Source: Gammaproteobacteria bacterium (lineage in GTDB: Bacteria; Pseudomonadota; Gammaproteobacteria; Steroidobacterales; GCA-2729495). From it: a stretch of DNA of 64,000 nucleotides. Position numbers and translations under genes: made by a program. This document shows, in pieces, positions 26,889-34,126 of this stretch (within the stretch, counting starts at the first letter, position 1; each line of letters starts with the position of its first letter). The notes beneath the pieces were generated by a model. That model ran no database searches. It saw only the letters and a list, made by a program, of their open reading frames with translations, and was not told the DNA's origin. Location of the stretch: contig JANQPY010000006.1 of the NCBI GenBank assembly GCA_028285245.1, forward strand, positions 62,001 through 126,000. Reading direction: 5' to 3'.

Positions 26889-26921
26889 AGATCACCTCCT
26901 TTGCTTGGTGGGCGTGCCGCG

Positions 26922-26951
26922 AGTATCGCAACGGCCGCCAGGGTTTAGCAA
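26922..26951 (-). promoter_or_regulatory. Candidate promoter of the small transcript
   Basis: On the minus strand TTGCTA and GATACT are separated by 18 bases, each matching the sigma-70 consensus at four of six positions. The -35 box overlaps a GGGTT-N4-AACCC palindrome (26941-26954) that could be an operator. The evidence is positional and weak. Confidence 0.35.
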
Positions 26952-27042
26952 CCCTGTATTGATGACACTGTGGTATCGGTTCTGGTTGCATCGCCAGACT
27001 GTGACGTGCCTCAAGCAGGCGCGTTTGGAATTCCCGGATGCC

Positions 27043-27939
27043 CTATAGCGCGTCGATGTACGCCTCCTGGCGGCGACGTTCTTCTGGCTCGGGCAGACGT
27101 CCGAGGGCCGCGCCGAAGTTATCTACGACATGATTTGCTTTCGTCATGCCCGGAATGGCGCAGGTGATGGCGGGGTGACTGATTACGTATTTCAAAAAGA
27201 ATTGTGCCCAGCTTGCGCAGTCAAACTCGCGCGCCCAGGCAGGTAGCGTGCGGCCCTGCACGGCCCGGAAGAGGCGGCCGCGCCCGAGCGGGATATTGGC
27301 AAGCACGGCGATGCCCTTGTCGCGGGCCAGCGGCAATATCCGTTCTGCCGACTGCCGGTCGTTCAGCGCATAGTTGACCTGGATGAAGTCCAGCGGCTGC
27401 GATTCCATGACTTTCAGGAATTCATCAAACTGCCGTACCCGTGATGTGGTGATGCCAACGTACCGTATCCCACCCTCGGCCTGCGCTTCGCGCAGCACCG
27501 GCAGCATCGTTTCGACCCCGCGCAGGTTGTGCGACTGCACCAGGTCGAGCTGTTTCGTTTTGAGGCGCGCGAATGAATTCGCCAGCCTTTGCTGGCCACC
27601 TTCGTTAGCCGGGCGGTCCGATTTAGTCGCTACAAACACCTGGTCACGCAGCTTGGCTGCATCTAGCAGCTCGCCGAGAACGGCCTCCGACTCGCGGTAG
27701 ATGGGTGCCGTATCCACGACTGATCCGCCTGCGTAGACGAAGGCCCGCAGCGCAGCGGCGAGCCCGGCATTCTCCTGGTCAGTCCCAAACGTATACCGGT
27801 TTGTGCCCAAACCAATCGCCGGCAGTAACTCGCCGCTGGCCGGTATCGGCTTGCGCAAAATATCGTTCGCCAGCGACGGCATTCCAGCTATCACCGCCGC
27901 GCCGGCGGCAGCGCGTTGCATAAACTCTCGGCGCTTCAT
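27043..27939 (-). CDS. Aldo/keto reductase with Tat-like leader
   Basis: 298 residues from the ATG at 27939, with GAGGAG upstream. The leader KRREFMQRAAAGAAVIAGMP is twin-arginine-like. The mature part is an aldo/keto reductase barrel: LLPAIGLGTNRYTFG, GGSVVDTAPIYRESEAVLGE (catalytic Asp and Tyr), VFVATKSD (Lys), LDLVQSHNL (substrate-pocket His), and a late cofactor region ITCAIPGMTKANHVVDN. The gene overlaps its upstream neighbour by ATGA, so it is translationally coupled to the CoA-binding protein. It likely reduces carbonyls with NAD(P)H; export would be unusual. Confidence 0.87.
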   Translation of the reverse strand: MKRREFMQRAAAGAAVIAGMPSLANDILRKPIPASGELLPAIGLGTNRYTFGTDQENAGLAAALRAFVYAGGSVVDTAPIYRESEAVLGELLDAAKLRDQVFVATKSDRPANEGGQQRLANSFARLKTKQLDLVQSHNLRGVETMLPVLREAQAEGGIRYVGITTSRVRQFDEFLKVMESQPLDFIQVNYALNDRQSAERILPLARDKGIAVLANIPLGRGRLFRAVQGRTLPAWAREFDCASWAQFFLKYVISHPAITCAIPGMTKANHVVDNFGAALGRLPEPEERRRQEAYIDAL

Positions 27940-28391
27940 GTTGATGGCTCCTCGTGACCGCTGGCTTCGTCGAGCCGCAGGCGCCGCCACTCAATCGCGG
28001 GGCAGCGATCCATGACGACGACTAACCCTGCCTGAACGGCGCGTTCCGCCAGTGCGTCATCGACGACACCCAGTTGCAACCAAAGCGCTGGAGCGCCGAG
28101 CGCAATCGCCTCAGATACAACGGGTTCGAGACGGTTTGGGTTGATGAATACATCCACAAGATCCGGCGCGCCGGGCAGCTCTTCGAGCGCACCGACCACC
28201 GCTTCGCCAAGCAGCTCCTCTCCGTTCAGGCGAGGGCTGACGGGCAGGATGCGCTTGCCTTTGCCTTGCAAGAACTTCATTACCCCGTAGACCGGGCGGT
28301 CGGTCTTGTCGGATGCACCCACCACGGCGATCGTCCGGACTGACAGCAGGAGCTCGCGAATGGCCTCGTCGCTAGGATTTTGATGCTTCAT
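27936..28391 (-). CDS. CoA-binding domain protein (YccU-like)
   Basis: 151 residues from the ATG at 28391. A Rossmann-type CoA-binding domain is clear: VRTIAVVGASDKTDRPVYGV, then a GKRILPVSPRL strand and VDVFINPNRLEPVVSEAI, ending VVMDRCPAIEWRRL. YccU-like proteins bind CoA or acyl-CoA; their role is poorly known. Its stop overlaps the start of the aldo/keto reductase gene (ATGA). It is divergent from the FmdB gene. Confidence 0.88.
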   Translation of the reverse strand: MKHQNPSDEAIRELLLSVRTIAVVGASDKTDRPVYGVMKFLQGKGKRILPVSPRLNGEELLGEAVVGALEELPGAPDLVDVFINPNRLEPVVSEAIALGAPALWLQLGVVDDALAERAVQAGLVVVMDRCPAIEWRRLRLDEASGHEEPST

Positions 28392-28433
28392 GACCGCTCT
28401 ATAATGCACCCTTGCACGCAAGGATTTTTGCCC

Positions 28434-28766
28434 ATGCCCATTTTTGACTACGCCTGTGAAGACTGCGGCCACCGCTTTGATGCGCTACAGAAGATCAGCG
28501 AGGCAGCGCTCCGTGACTGCCCGGCCTGCGGCCGTCCGTCCCTGCGCAAGCTGCTGTCTGCGCCAAGCTTCCAGCTTAAGGGCGGCGATTGGCGCAAACC
28601 CCAGGCCGAGCGACCGGTGGCCAAGACGCGCCGCGGCCACATGTTTGATTCGCCAATTCCCCATGCAGAGCACACGGACGCGCCAGCGTCGGGTGGCCAT
28701 GACCACAGCCATGGGCATGAACACAGTCACGGGCATGACCACAGCCCTGGGCATTCACACGACTGA
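28434..28766 (+). CDS. FmdB-type zinc ribbon protein with His-rich tail
   Basis: 110 residues from the ATG at 28434, with AAGGA about nine bases upstream. The N terminus MPIFDYACEDCGHRFDALQ and CPACGRPSLRKLLSAPSF is the FmdB regulatory-type zinc ribbon (CxxC...CxxC). The last 35 residues are a run of His-Asp/Gly-His repeats (GHDHSHGHEHSHGHDHSPGH), as in nickel or zinc storage tails. Most FmdB proteins lack such a tail. It likely binds metal; the regulatory role is unproven. Confidence 0.85.
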   Translation: MPIFDYACEDCGHRFDALQKISEAALRDCPACGRPSLRKLLSAPSFQLKGGDWRKPQAERPVAKTRRGHMFDSPIPHAEHTDAPASGGHDHSHGHEHSHGHDHSPGHSHD

Positions 28767-28905
28767 CCGCCAAGCGGCCGCGTGGCGGAAGGGCGTCCTA
28801 TTCATCGTCGGGCGCCGAGGCCGCACATCTTATTATTCGCGCCCAACGAACTGACACTTGAGCCCGGCTGTGCGGGCCATTAACCAGGTTAGCTGAGACA
28901 AGCCC

Positions 28906-30069
28906 ATGTATATCAATTTCTGGTACCCCATCGCTCGCGCCGACGAAGTGTCGGCTGATAAACCGCTGCGCGTCGACTTGCTCGGCATGAGTTTTGTCAC
29001 GTTTCGTGATGAAGACGGGGCCGCGCACGTGCTCGCCGACACCTGTGTGCACCGCGGGGGGTCACTTAGCCAGGGCTGGGTTCGCGGTGGGCGCGCGATA
29101 TGTCCTTACCATGGCTGGGAATTTGGTGGCGATGGTAAGTGTAAGCATGTGCCGAGCCTGGTCACCGCAAAGATTCCTGCCCGGGCCAAGGTTGATTCTT
29201 ATCCGGTAGAAGAGAAGTACGGCATCATCTTCGCGTTCCTCGGTGATCTGCCGGAAGAGGAGCGACCCCCAATCTACGAGATTGAGGAGTTCGAGGACGA
29301 AGGCTGGAAGTCGCAGCTCTATGTCTACGAGCTGAACGCTTACTACGAGCGCTCAATTGAGAACGGCATGGATCCGATTCACAACCAGTTTGTGCATCCC
29401 AAGCAGGGCCAGCCGATGCTGGAGCCGGAGATGCAGGCCAAGCCGGTGCCGATGAGCGACATCCCGTGGGGTAGTAAGTTTTATCTGCCCTTCGGTCAGA
29501 AGCTCGATCACGACACCGATTTAAAGGGCGACAAGACCGGTGAGCGCGTCGGCGCAGCCGGCTCCTGGCACCAGGGTCCGAATCAGCTGGTCACGTACAT
29601 CGATCTCACGGCCACCAATTCTTTTCATCAGTACATGTTTGAAGCGCCGCTGAGTGAGAGCAAGACGCGGGTGTTCTTCATCAACATGCGCAACTGGTTG
29701 CTTGATGACGAATATGACGAGCGTATAGAGACAGTTACCCTGGAGGTTGTGCACGAAGACGTGGCCGTGCTGGAAGCATTGCAGCCGTCGCGCACGCCAG
29801 ACACCAACACCAAAGAGATTCTGGTGCCTGGTGACACAGCCGTAGTGCGTTATCGCGAATACCTGAAGGACTGGGATGCGCGCGGCTGGCGGATTGACTA
29901 CAAGAAGCTGATGGCCAAGAAGGGCGACGTCGCGTTCGCGATCCCCTGTCCGGGCCGCCGGGAATCAGGCAACTGGGTGCTGGATACGGTGCCGATGGAG
30001 CCGGGCAATCCGGAGATGATTGGATCAGCGACGCGTGATTCAAAAATTGGCAAGGCCGACGTCGCGTAA
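28906..30069 (+). CDS. Rieske non-heme iron oxygenase, alpha subunit
   Basis: 387 residues. The Rieske [2Fe-2S] site is CVHRGG (Cys47, His49) and CPYHGW (Cys66, His69). The catalytic mononuclear iron site is in ENGMDPIHNQFVHPKQ (Asp156, His159, His164). The size and single-subunit layout resemble vanillate O-demethylase, phthalate and related aromatic or steroid oxygenases. It would need a separate reductase; none is adjacent. A strong terminator follows, so it is probably monocistronic. Confidence 0.92.
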   Translation: MYINFWYPIARADEVSADKPLRVDLLGMSFVTFRDEDGAAHVLADTCVHRGGSLSQGWVRGGRAICPYHGWEFGGDGKCKHVPSLVTAKIPARAKVDSYPVEEKYGIIFAFLGDLPEEERPPIYEIEEFEDEGWKSQLYVYELNAYYERSIENGMDPIHNQFVHPKQGQPMLEPEMQAKPVPMSDIPWGSKFYLPFGQKLDHDTDLKGDKTGERVGAAGSWHQGPNQLVTYIDLTATNSFHQYMFEAPLSESKTRVFFINMRNWLLDDEYDERIETVTLEVVHEDVAVLEALQPSRTPDTNTKEILVPGDTAVVRYREYLKDWDARGWRIDYKKLMAKKGDVAFAIPCPGRRESGNWVLDTVPMEPGNPEMIGSATRDSKIGKADVA

Positions 30070-30090
30070 GCCTTTTTCTTGCTCACCAGC

Positions 30091-30121
30091 GAGGCCGCCC
30101 GCGGGCGGCCTCTGCTTTTTT
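30091..30121 (+). terminator. Intrinsic terminator after the Rieske oxygenase
   Basis: A perfect inverted repeat GAGGCCGCCC/GGGCGGCCTC is followed by TGCTTTTTT. It lies 22 bases after the Rieske stop codon. Confidence 0.9.
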
Positions 30122-30128
30122 GGAAGCG

Positions 30129-30977
30129 TTATTTGCGCGCTCTTGCGAGGAAACGCCCCGCGCCACCCAGGTGATCACCGACACAGCGGATGATGTTGGT
30201 GCTGTTAACGATGCGAATGCTATAGCTGACGCTGTCCGTCAGATTGAGCGTGGTGTGCCACCAGTTGGCCGGGAGCAAGAGGGCCTGCCCGGCGCGCAAC
30301 ACGAGGTCGTGTCGGGTTGCCTTCGCCAGTAGTGGGAACTGATCGATATCGTCGAGATCCTTGTACTCACGGATGCGCGAATTGCGCGGCTGGTAAGGAA
30401 ACTGATCGCCTGGCCGCGTATAGAGGTGCGGTGTGTCACTCGGCGGAAACAGCGCAAAAGCCTTTTCGCCGGCGAGCTGAACAAAGCCGACATGGACGCT
30501 GCAATGGTCCTGGTGGAGGTGACCAAATCCGGTGCCCTCCTGGCCAAGAAACAGTTCAGGCCCGCCGAAGCGGTCTAGCCAGCTTGAGGTGACCCAGTTG
30601 GGCCCGAACTCTGACGGCAGGCTCAGGTGCTGGCCGATTTCAGGTGTATCCCGATGAACGGACAGGTGACGCAGGTAGGGTAGCTCGGAATCTCCGGCGG
30701 TAAAGCGCTCGACATACTCGCGTAGCGATTTGACCCCAAGCTGCCGGTAGGCCAGCCGTTGTTCGTAGCGCACGGCCCAGCCGTAGGTTCCACCCAGGTT
30801 TCCAAGCTCGAGGTCCCCATATCGGCCGGCCAGGAATTCGAGTACCGGCGTGGGGTGCTGCCACGCATTTGGCCATTCAATTACGCGAGGCTGCAGAAAA
30901 CGCTGGCGCAGCGGCAGAGCCGGACCATGTGCGACCGGCTGGCAGCGGGGCAGGGCTAGTTCCTGGGATGGTGGCAT
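30129..30977 (-). CDS. Cupin-like JmjC-domain protein (Fe(II)/2-oxoglutarate type)
   Basis: 282 residues. The core is GHLHQDHCSVHVGFVQLAGE, giving an HxD iron pair, then KAFALFPPSDTPHLY with the Lys that usually holds 2-oxoglutarate, and later ALLLPANWWHTTLNL with the distal His. This is the cupin_8/JmjC pattern of hydroxylases acting on proteins, tRNA or small molecules. The N-terminal third is helical and typical of the family. The substrate is unknown. It is divergent from the luciferase-like gene at 31066. Confidence 0.82.
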   Translation of the reverse strand: MPPSQELALPRCQPVAHGPALPLRQRFLQPRVIEWPNAWQHPTPVLEFLAGRYGDLELGNLGGTYGWAVRYEQRLAYRQLGVKSLREYVERFTAGDSELPYLRHLSVHRDTPEIGQHLSLPSEFGPNWVTSSWLDRFGGPELFLGQEGTGFGHLHQDHCSVHVGFVQLAGEKAFALFPPSDTPHLYTRPGDQFPYQPRNSRIREYKDLDDIDQFPLLAKATRHDLVLRAGQALLLPANWWHTTLNLTDSVSYSIRIVNSTNIIRCVGDHLGGAGRFLARARK

Positions 30978-31065
30978 GCGGTAACCAAAAGCGGGGGTCT
31001 TTCCAGAAGTTCGCGGAGGCGGCAGTATCGGTTTCGCTCAACCTCGCGCAACTCGGGAGTGCCTC

Positions 31066-32079
31066 ATGGACGTTGACCTGGTTCTTGATTCGCATCTGTC
31101 GCCCTCTGAGCTCAAGGAGTTGGCGCTCCTGGCCGAGCAGCACGGCTTTCGCGGTGTGTGGTGCGCGAGCTATCTCGATGGGCGAGATCCATTCACGAAT
31201 CTTGCCGAGGCGGCCGCTGCCACAAGCAGAATTCAACTGGGTCCAATCGCGCTGAGCCCGTGGGAGCTGCACCCGTTTCGTATGGGCATGGCGCTGCTCA
31301 CGCTCAACGAGATTGCTCAGGGCCGGGCGCACTCAATCATCGGGGCCGGCGGCGAGGTCGTGATGGCGCTGGGATTTCCACCCGAGCGCCGGCGGGTCTT
31401 GGCGGTGCGCGAGTCTATCGATATCGTGATGGGCATGCTGCATGAGCGCCCGTTCAGCTACTCGGGCGAGCTGTACAGCATTGAGGGCTACGCTCCGCGT
31501 TGGGTGACGGCACCGCCGCCGACGGTTTACGCCGCGGCCAATCGCCCACAGATGCTCAAGATGTCAGCCCGCAAATCACAGGGGATCATGATGAGCGATC
31601 TGTCACCCAAGCTGGCGACGGCGGCGATCTCGGCAGTGCGAGGGCACCTGAGCGATTTCGGCCGGGATGCGGAGAAGTTTCGTTTCAATAATTTCATGGC
31701 CTGGTATGTCTACGACGACCTGGCTGAGGCTCGCCATGAGGCCCGTCGCTGGATTGGCTTCCGCGCGCTATTCCGCGAGTACATGACCCGTGAGTTCATG
31801 AGCGAGGAGGATTTCAACACGCTGCTGAAGTTCATTCCTGATATCTATGCGATGGCGGCCAAAGATGAAGACTCCGTGCCGGGGCTGCCGGATCGCCTGC
31901 TCGATGACTGTGTCGATAATCTAACCCTGACCGGCAGCGTCGATGATATGGAGCATGTGATGGAGCACCTGTTTGAGATGAAGGCGGCGGGCATCACTGA
32001 AATAACGCTGGAGCTGAAGAAGCACCAGGTGCACGGCATCAAGTTAATTGGTGAGCGGGTGATACCGGCGCTGCGGTAG
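31066..32079 (+). CDS. Luciferase-like monooxygenase family protein (copy 1)
   Basis: 337 residues, a TIM-barrel flavin or F420 enzyme: MDVDLVLDSHLSPSELKELA, IQLGPIALSPWELHPFRMGM, LNEIAQGRAHSIIGAGG, and the closing KLIGERVIPALR. It is a clear paralogue of the protein encoded at 32987-34072 on the other strand (LGPIALSPWELHPF versus LGPLAVSPWEQHPL, identical family ending). Members act on reduced flavin or F420H2 with diverse substrates; the substrate is unknown. GGAG lies just upstream of the ATG. Confidence 0.85.
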   Translation: MDVDLVLDSHLSPSELKELALLAEQHGFRGVWCASYLDGRDPFTNLAEAAAATSRIQLGPIALSPWELHPFRMGMALLTLNEIAQGRAHSIIGAGGEVVMALGFPPERRRVLAVRESIDIVMGMLHERPFSYSGELYSIEGYAPRWVTAPPPTVYAAANRPQMLKMSARKSQGIMMSDLSPKLATAAISAVRGHLSDFGRDAEKFRFNNFMAWYVYDDLAEARHEARRWIGFRALFREYMTREFMSEEDFNTLLKFIPDIYAMAAKDEDSVPGLPDRLLDDCVDNLTLTGSVDDMEHVMEHLFEMKAAGITEITLELKKHQVHGIKLIGERVIPALR

Positions 32080-32249
32080 GGCTTTACGGCGACTCCTCCA
32101 GGAATGCGCTTCGATACGAGGGCACGGCCCGGCGAAGCCTTCCGTCGAATGGCTCGCTTCGCTGCGCTTGTGTCTCCTACAGGCTTCCCCGAACCGCGCC
32201 CTCGGGAGTGGCGTCTTGTGAAAAGCCATCGGCTCGGGACACCGGCGGC

Positions 32250-32987
32250 CTAGAAAGCCTGCTCAAAGAACTCAAGCGTTAGTTCATTCGCGATGTCGAT
32301 CTGGGATTGCCAGTCGAGGCTGCCTTCGTTGTCGAAGAACTGATGGGTGTACATCGCGAACTTGCGATGGTTGGCCCCGCGCACGGTTGTGTACCGTGTG
32401 GTTGCGGGCAGAAAACTCCGACTGGCTTCGAACCGTTCCTTCGGCAGCAGCCCATCGTCATCACCCCACAGATAGAGCATCGGCAACTCGAGTGCTGAGA
32501 AATCCTTGGGCATGGATGTCGCCCAGAGGGCGGCGCCGGCAAAAGTTACCTCCGGTGTTGAACTGACCACCTCGAGGCTGGCCATGCCACCCATGGAGTG
32601 GCCGATGGTTGCCCATGTCTCGATCCCTGAGTCAGCCAGCCACGTTCGCGCAGCGTCAATGGCATTGATTGACAGCCTCGATAAACTCCCGCCGAAGGGC
32701 AGGTAGACGGTGTAACCGCGCTCGGCAAAGAACGCTGCAGAGCGGGCGTAAGCCTGCGGGTAAATCAGCGCGCCGTGCATGATCATCACGCCGCGGCCGT
32801 TCGGCGCCTCTGGCTTGAACAGCCAGCTGCCGTCGGCACTTTGCGCTGCGCTGTAGCCGGGGCTGTTCAGATACTCTGCGGTTGCGGGCATTGGCTGCCC
32901 GTCGATCAGGTAGAACGCGCCGAGCCCAGCGGCCGCGACCAACAGCAGCGCGGCAACAGCTATGCCCAGTCCGCGTAGCCCGCGCAT
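32250..32987 (-). CDS. Membrane-anchored alpha/beta hydrolase
   Basis: 245 residues with an N-terminal hydrophobic anchor (residues 7-28). The catalytic triad is visible: Ser in TIGHSMGGMASL, Asp in LYLWGDDDGLLP and His in RGANHRKFAMY. The oxyanion region is VMIMHGALIYPQ. It is a dienelactone-hydrolase-like esterase of the envelope. Its start overlaps the luciferase-like gene stop by one base (TAATG), so the two are translationally coupled. Confidence 0.87.
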   Translation of the reverse strand: MRGLRGLGIAVAALLLVAAAGLGAFYLIDGQPMPATAEYLNSPGYSAAQSADGSWLFKPEAPNGRGVMIMHGALIYPQAYARSAAFFAERGYTVYLPFGGSLSRLSINAIDAARTWLADSGIETWATIGHSMGGMASLEVVSSTPEVTFAGAALWATSMPKDFSALELPMLYLWGDDDGLLPKERFEASRSFLPATTRYTTVRGANHRKFAMYTHQFFDNEGSLDWQSQIDIANELTLEFFEQAF

Positions 32988-34072
32988 TACTGGACCGCCG
33001 GCATTACCCGCTCGCCGATAATCTTGAGGGCATCCATTGGATCATCATGCAGCCGTATTGATAACTCGGTCAGGCCGCTGTCCTTGAACTGCACAAAGCG
33101 CTCAATTTCCTTGTCCAGATCAGTGAGATCGCCGGCTGATGAGAGTCCGGCAATCATGCGATTTACAAGATCTTCCGGCACGCCCTCAATCTCGCCCGAG
33201 CGGGTCCAGGAAGCCTTTCGGAAACTCATCCAGTTGTCCATGATGATTTTCAGTTCGCTCTCGTCGTGACAGAACGGCATCAATTCCTCTTCAACCTGGC
33301 CAATCACGGCGCCGCGCCAGATCAGCTCGCGCCGGGCTTCCCACATCGCCACCGTCTTGTCAGCTTTGATGTGCCACGCCCAGAAATTGCCGACACGAAA
33401 GTTCTCTGGCTGAGTGTCGCGCCTTGCGAGGCCGGTGCGAATGTTCTCCATCGCGTGCGGCATCATGTCGAGCGTGAAGTCGCTTAGCTGAATACCGTCG
33501 GCAACACTGGCGCCGACGCGAATCATGGTGGGCCCGGAGCAGGCACTGTAAATAAGTGGCGGCGATGACTTGGCCCAGGTCATCTGAAACGGCCGGTTGA
33601 TGTCAAAGATTTCTCCGGGGTAACCGCGCTGCATCTTGCCTGTCGCGGCCAGCTTTACTGCCTCTATGGCTTCGCGCACACCGCGTACCCGTCGGTCGGG
33701 CATGCGCATTTTCTTGGTCGGGTGGTAGCCCGGCCAGGGGTCCGCGTCGGCACTGGCCTTCCAGCCGATGGCTCCAAACACGCCGCCGCCTCCGCCAATC
33801 GCCAGGATCGCGCGTCCGTTGGCAATCTCATTGAGGGACAGAATGGCATTGGCCATTTTTAGCGGATGCTGTTCCCAGGGGCTGACCGCCAGCGGGCCAA
33901 GCAGAATCTTCGACGTGGCCTCCGCCGCGGGAACCGCTGCGATGTAGGCATCCCAGAATTGATGGTAGTTGGAGGTCCACAGGGCCCGCACGCCAAGTTT
34001 CTCCGCTTCTACCGCGAGTTCCTTGATCTGTTGCGGTGTGGCGTCTGCCTCCAGAATAATGTCGATATCCAT
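32987..34072 (-). CDS. Luciferase-like monooxygenase family protein (copy 2)
   Basis: 361 residues from the ATG at 34072, chosen because it aligns with the start of copy 1 (MDIDIILEADATPQQIKELA versus MDVDLVLDSHLSPSELKELA). The frame is open upstream but the extra part is not protein-like. It has LGPLAVSPWEQHPLKMANA, LNEIANGRAILAIGGGGG and a C-terminal ALKIIGERVMPAVQ. It is coupled to the downstream alpha/beta hydrolase and may act with it, for instance by oxygenating a substrate that the hydrolase cleaves. Confidence 0.85.
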   Translation of the reverse strand: MDIDIILEADATPQQIKELAVEAEKLGVRALWTSNYHQFWDAYIAAVPAAEATSKILLGPLAVSPWEQHPLKMANAILSLNEIANGRAILAIGGGGGVFGAIGWKASADADPWPGYHPTKKMRMPDRRVRGVREAIEAVKLAATGKMQRGYPGEIFDINRPFQMTWAKSSPPLIYSACSGPTMIRVGASVADGIQLSDFTLDMMPHAMENIRTGLARRDTQPENFRVGNFWAWHIKADKTVAMWEARRELIWRGAVIGQVEEELMPFCHDESELKIIMDNWMSFRKASWTRSGEIEGVPEDLVNRMIAGLSSAGDLTDLDKEIERFVQFKDSGLTELSIRLHDDPMDALKIIGERVMPAVQ

Positions 34073-34126
34073 GATGCTTCTCATATAAAGGTGCGCTTCT
34101 TGTCCGGGCCGCAGTCTAGTGCATCC

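Larger units (their letters stand above)
26722..26915 (-). ncRNA. Candidate structured small RNA or leader transcript
   Basis: A minus-strand segment of about 194 bases bounded by promoter-like boxes and an intrinsic terminator. A 7-bp pair GTGAGAT/ATCTCAC (26875-26881 with 26754-26760) closes a domain. Inside are a GACAG...CTGTC hairpin (26815-26838) with an AAAG/CTTT inner stem, a GGGG-ACTA-CCCC hairpin (26761-26772) and a GTTG/CAAC hairpin. Structure density is far above neighbouring gaps. It could be a regulatory RNA, an attenuating leader of the SUMF1-greB genes, or a short mRNA for the 26-codon ORF. I know of no matching family. Confidence 0.45.
26626..27042. other. 417-base gene-poor interval holding a small transcript candidate
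   Basis: This is the longest gap in the window. Bases 26722-26915 look like a short minus-strand transcription unit (see separate entries): promoter-like boxes, a perfect Shine-Dalgarno, a 26-codon ORF and a strong terminator. The 96 bases between that terminator and the SUMF1 gene show no clear second promoter. Bases 26955-27042 show nothing I can assign. Confidence 0.6.

Noticed and set aside
26722..26915. 6S RNA on the minus strand
   Set aside because: The closing pair GTGAGAT/ATCTCAC and the hairpin layout recall 6S RNA, but the enclosed domain is only about 128 bases, the typical flanking genes are absent and a strong ribosome site lies within it.
33866..34126. Longer N terminus for the second Cys4 protein
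   Set aside because: The upstream part has no signal peptide and overlaps the divergent luciferase-like gene; the ATG at 34127 gives a normal leader.
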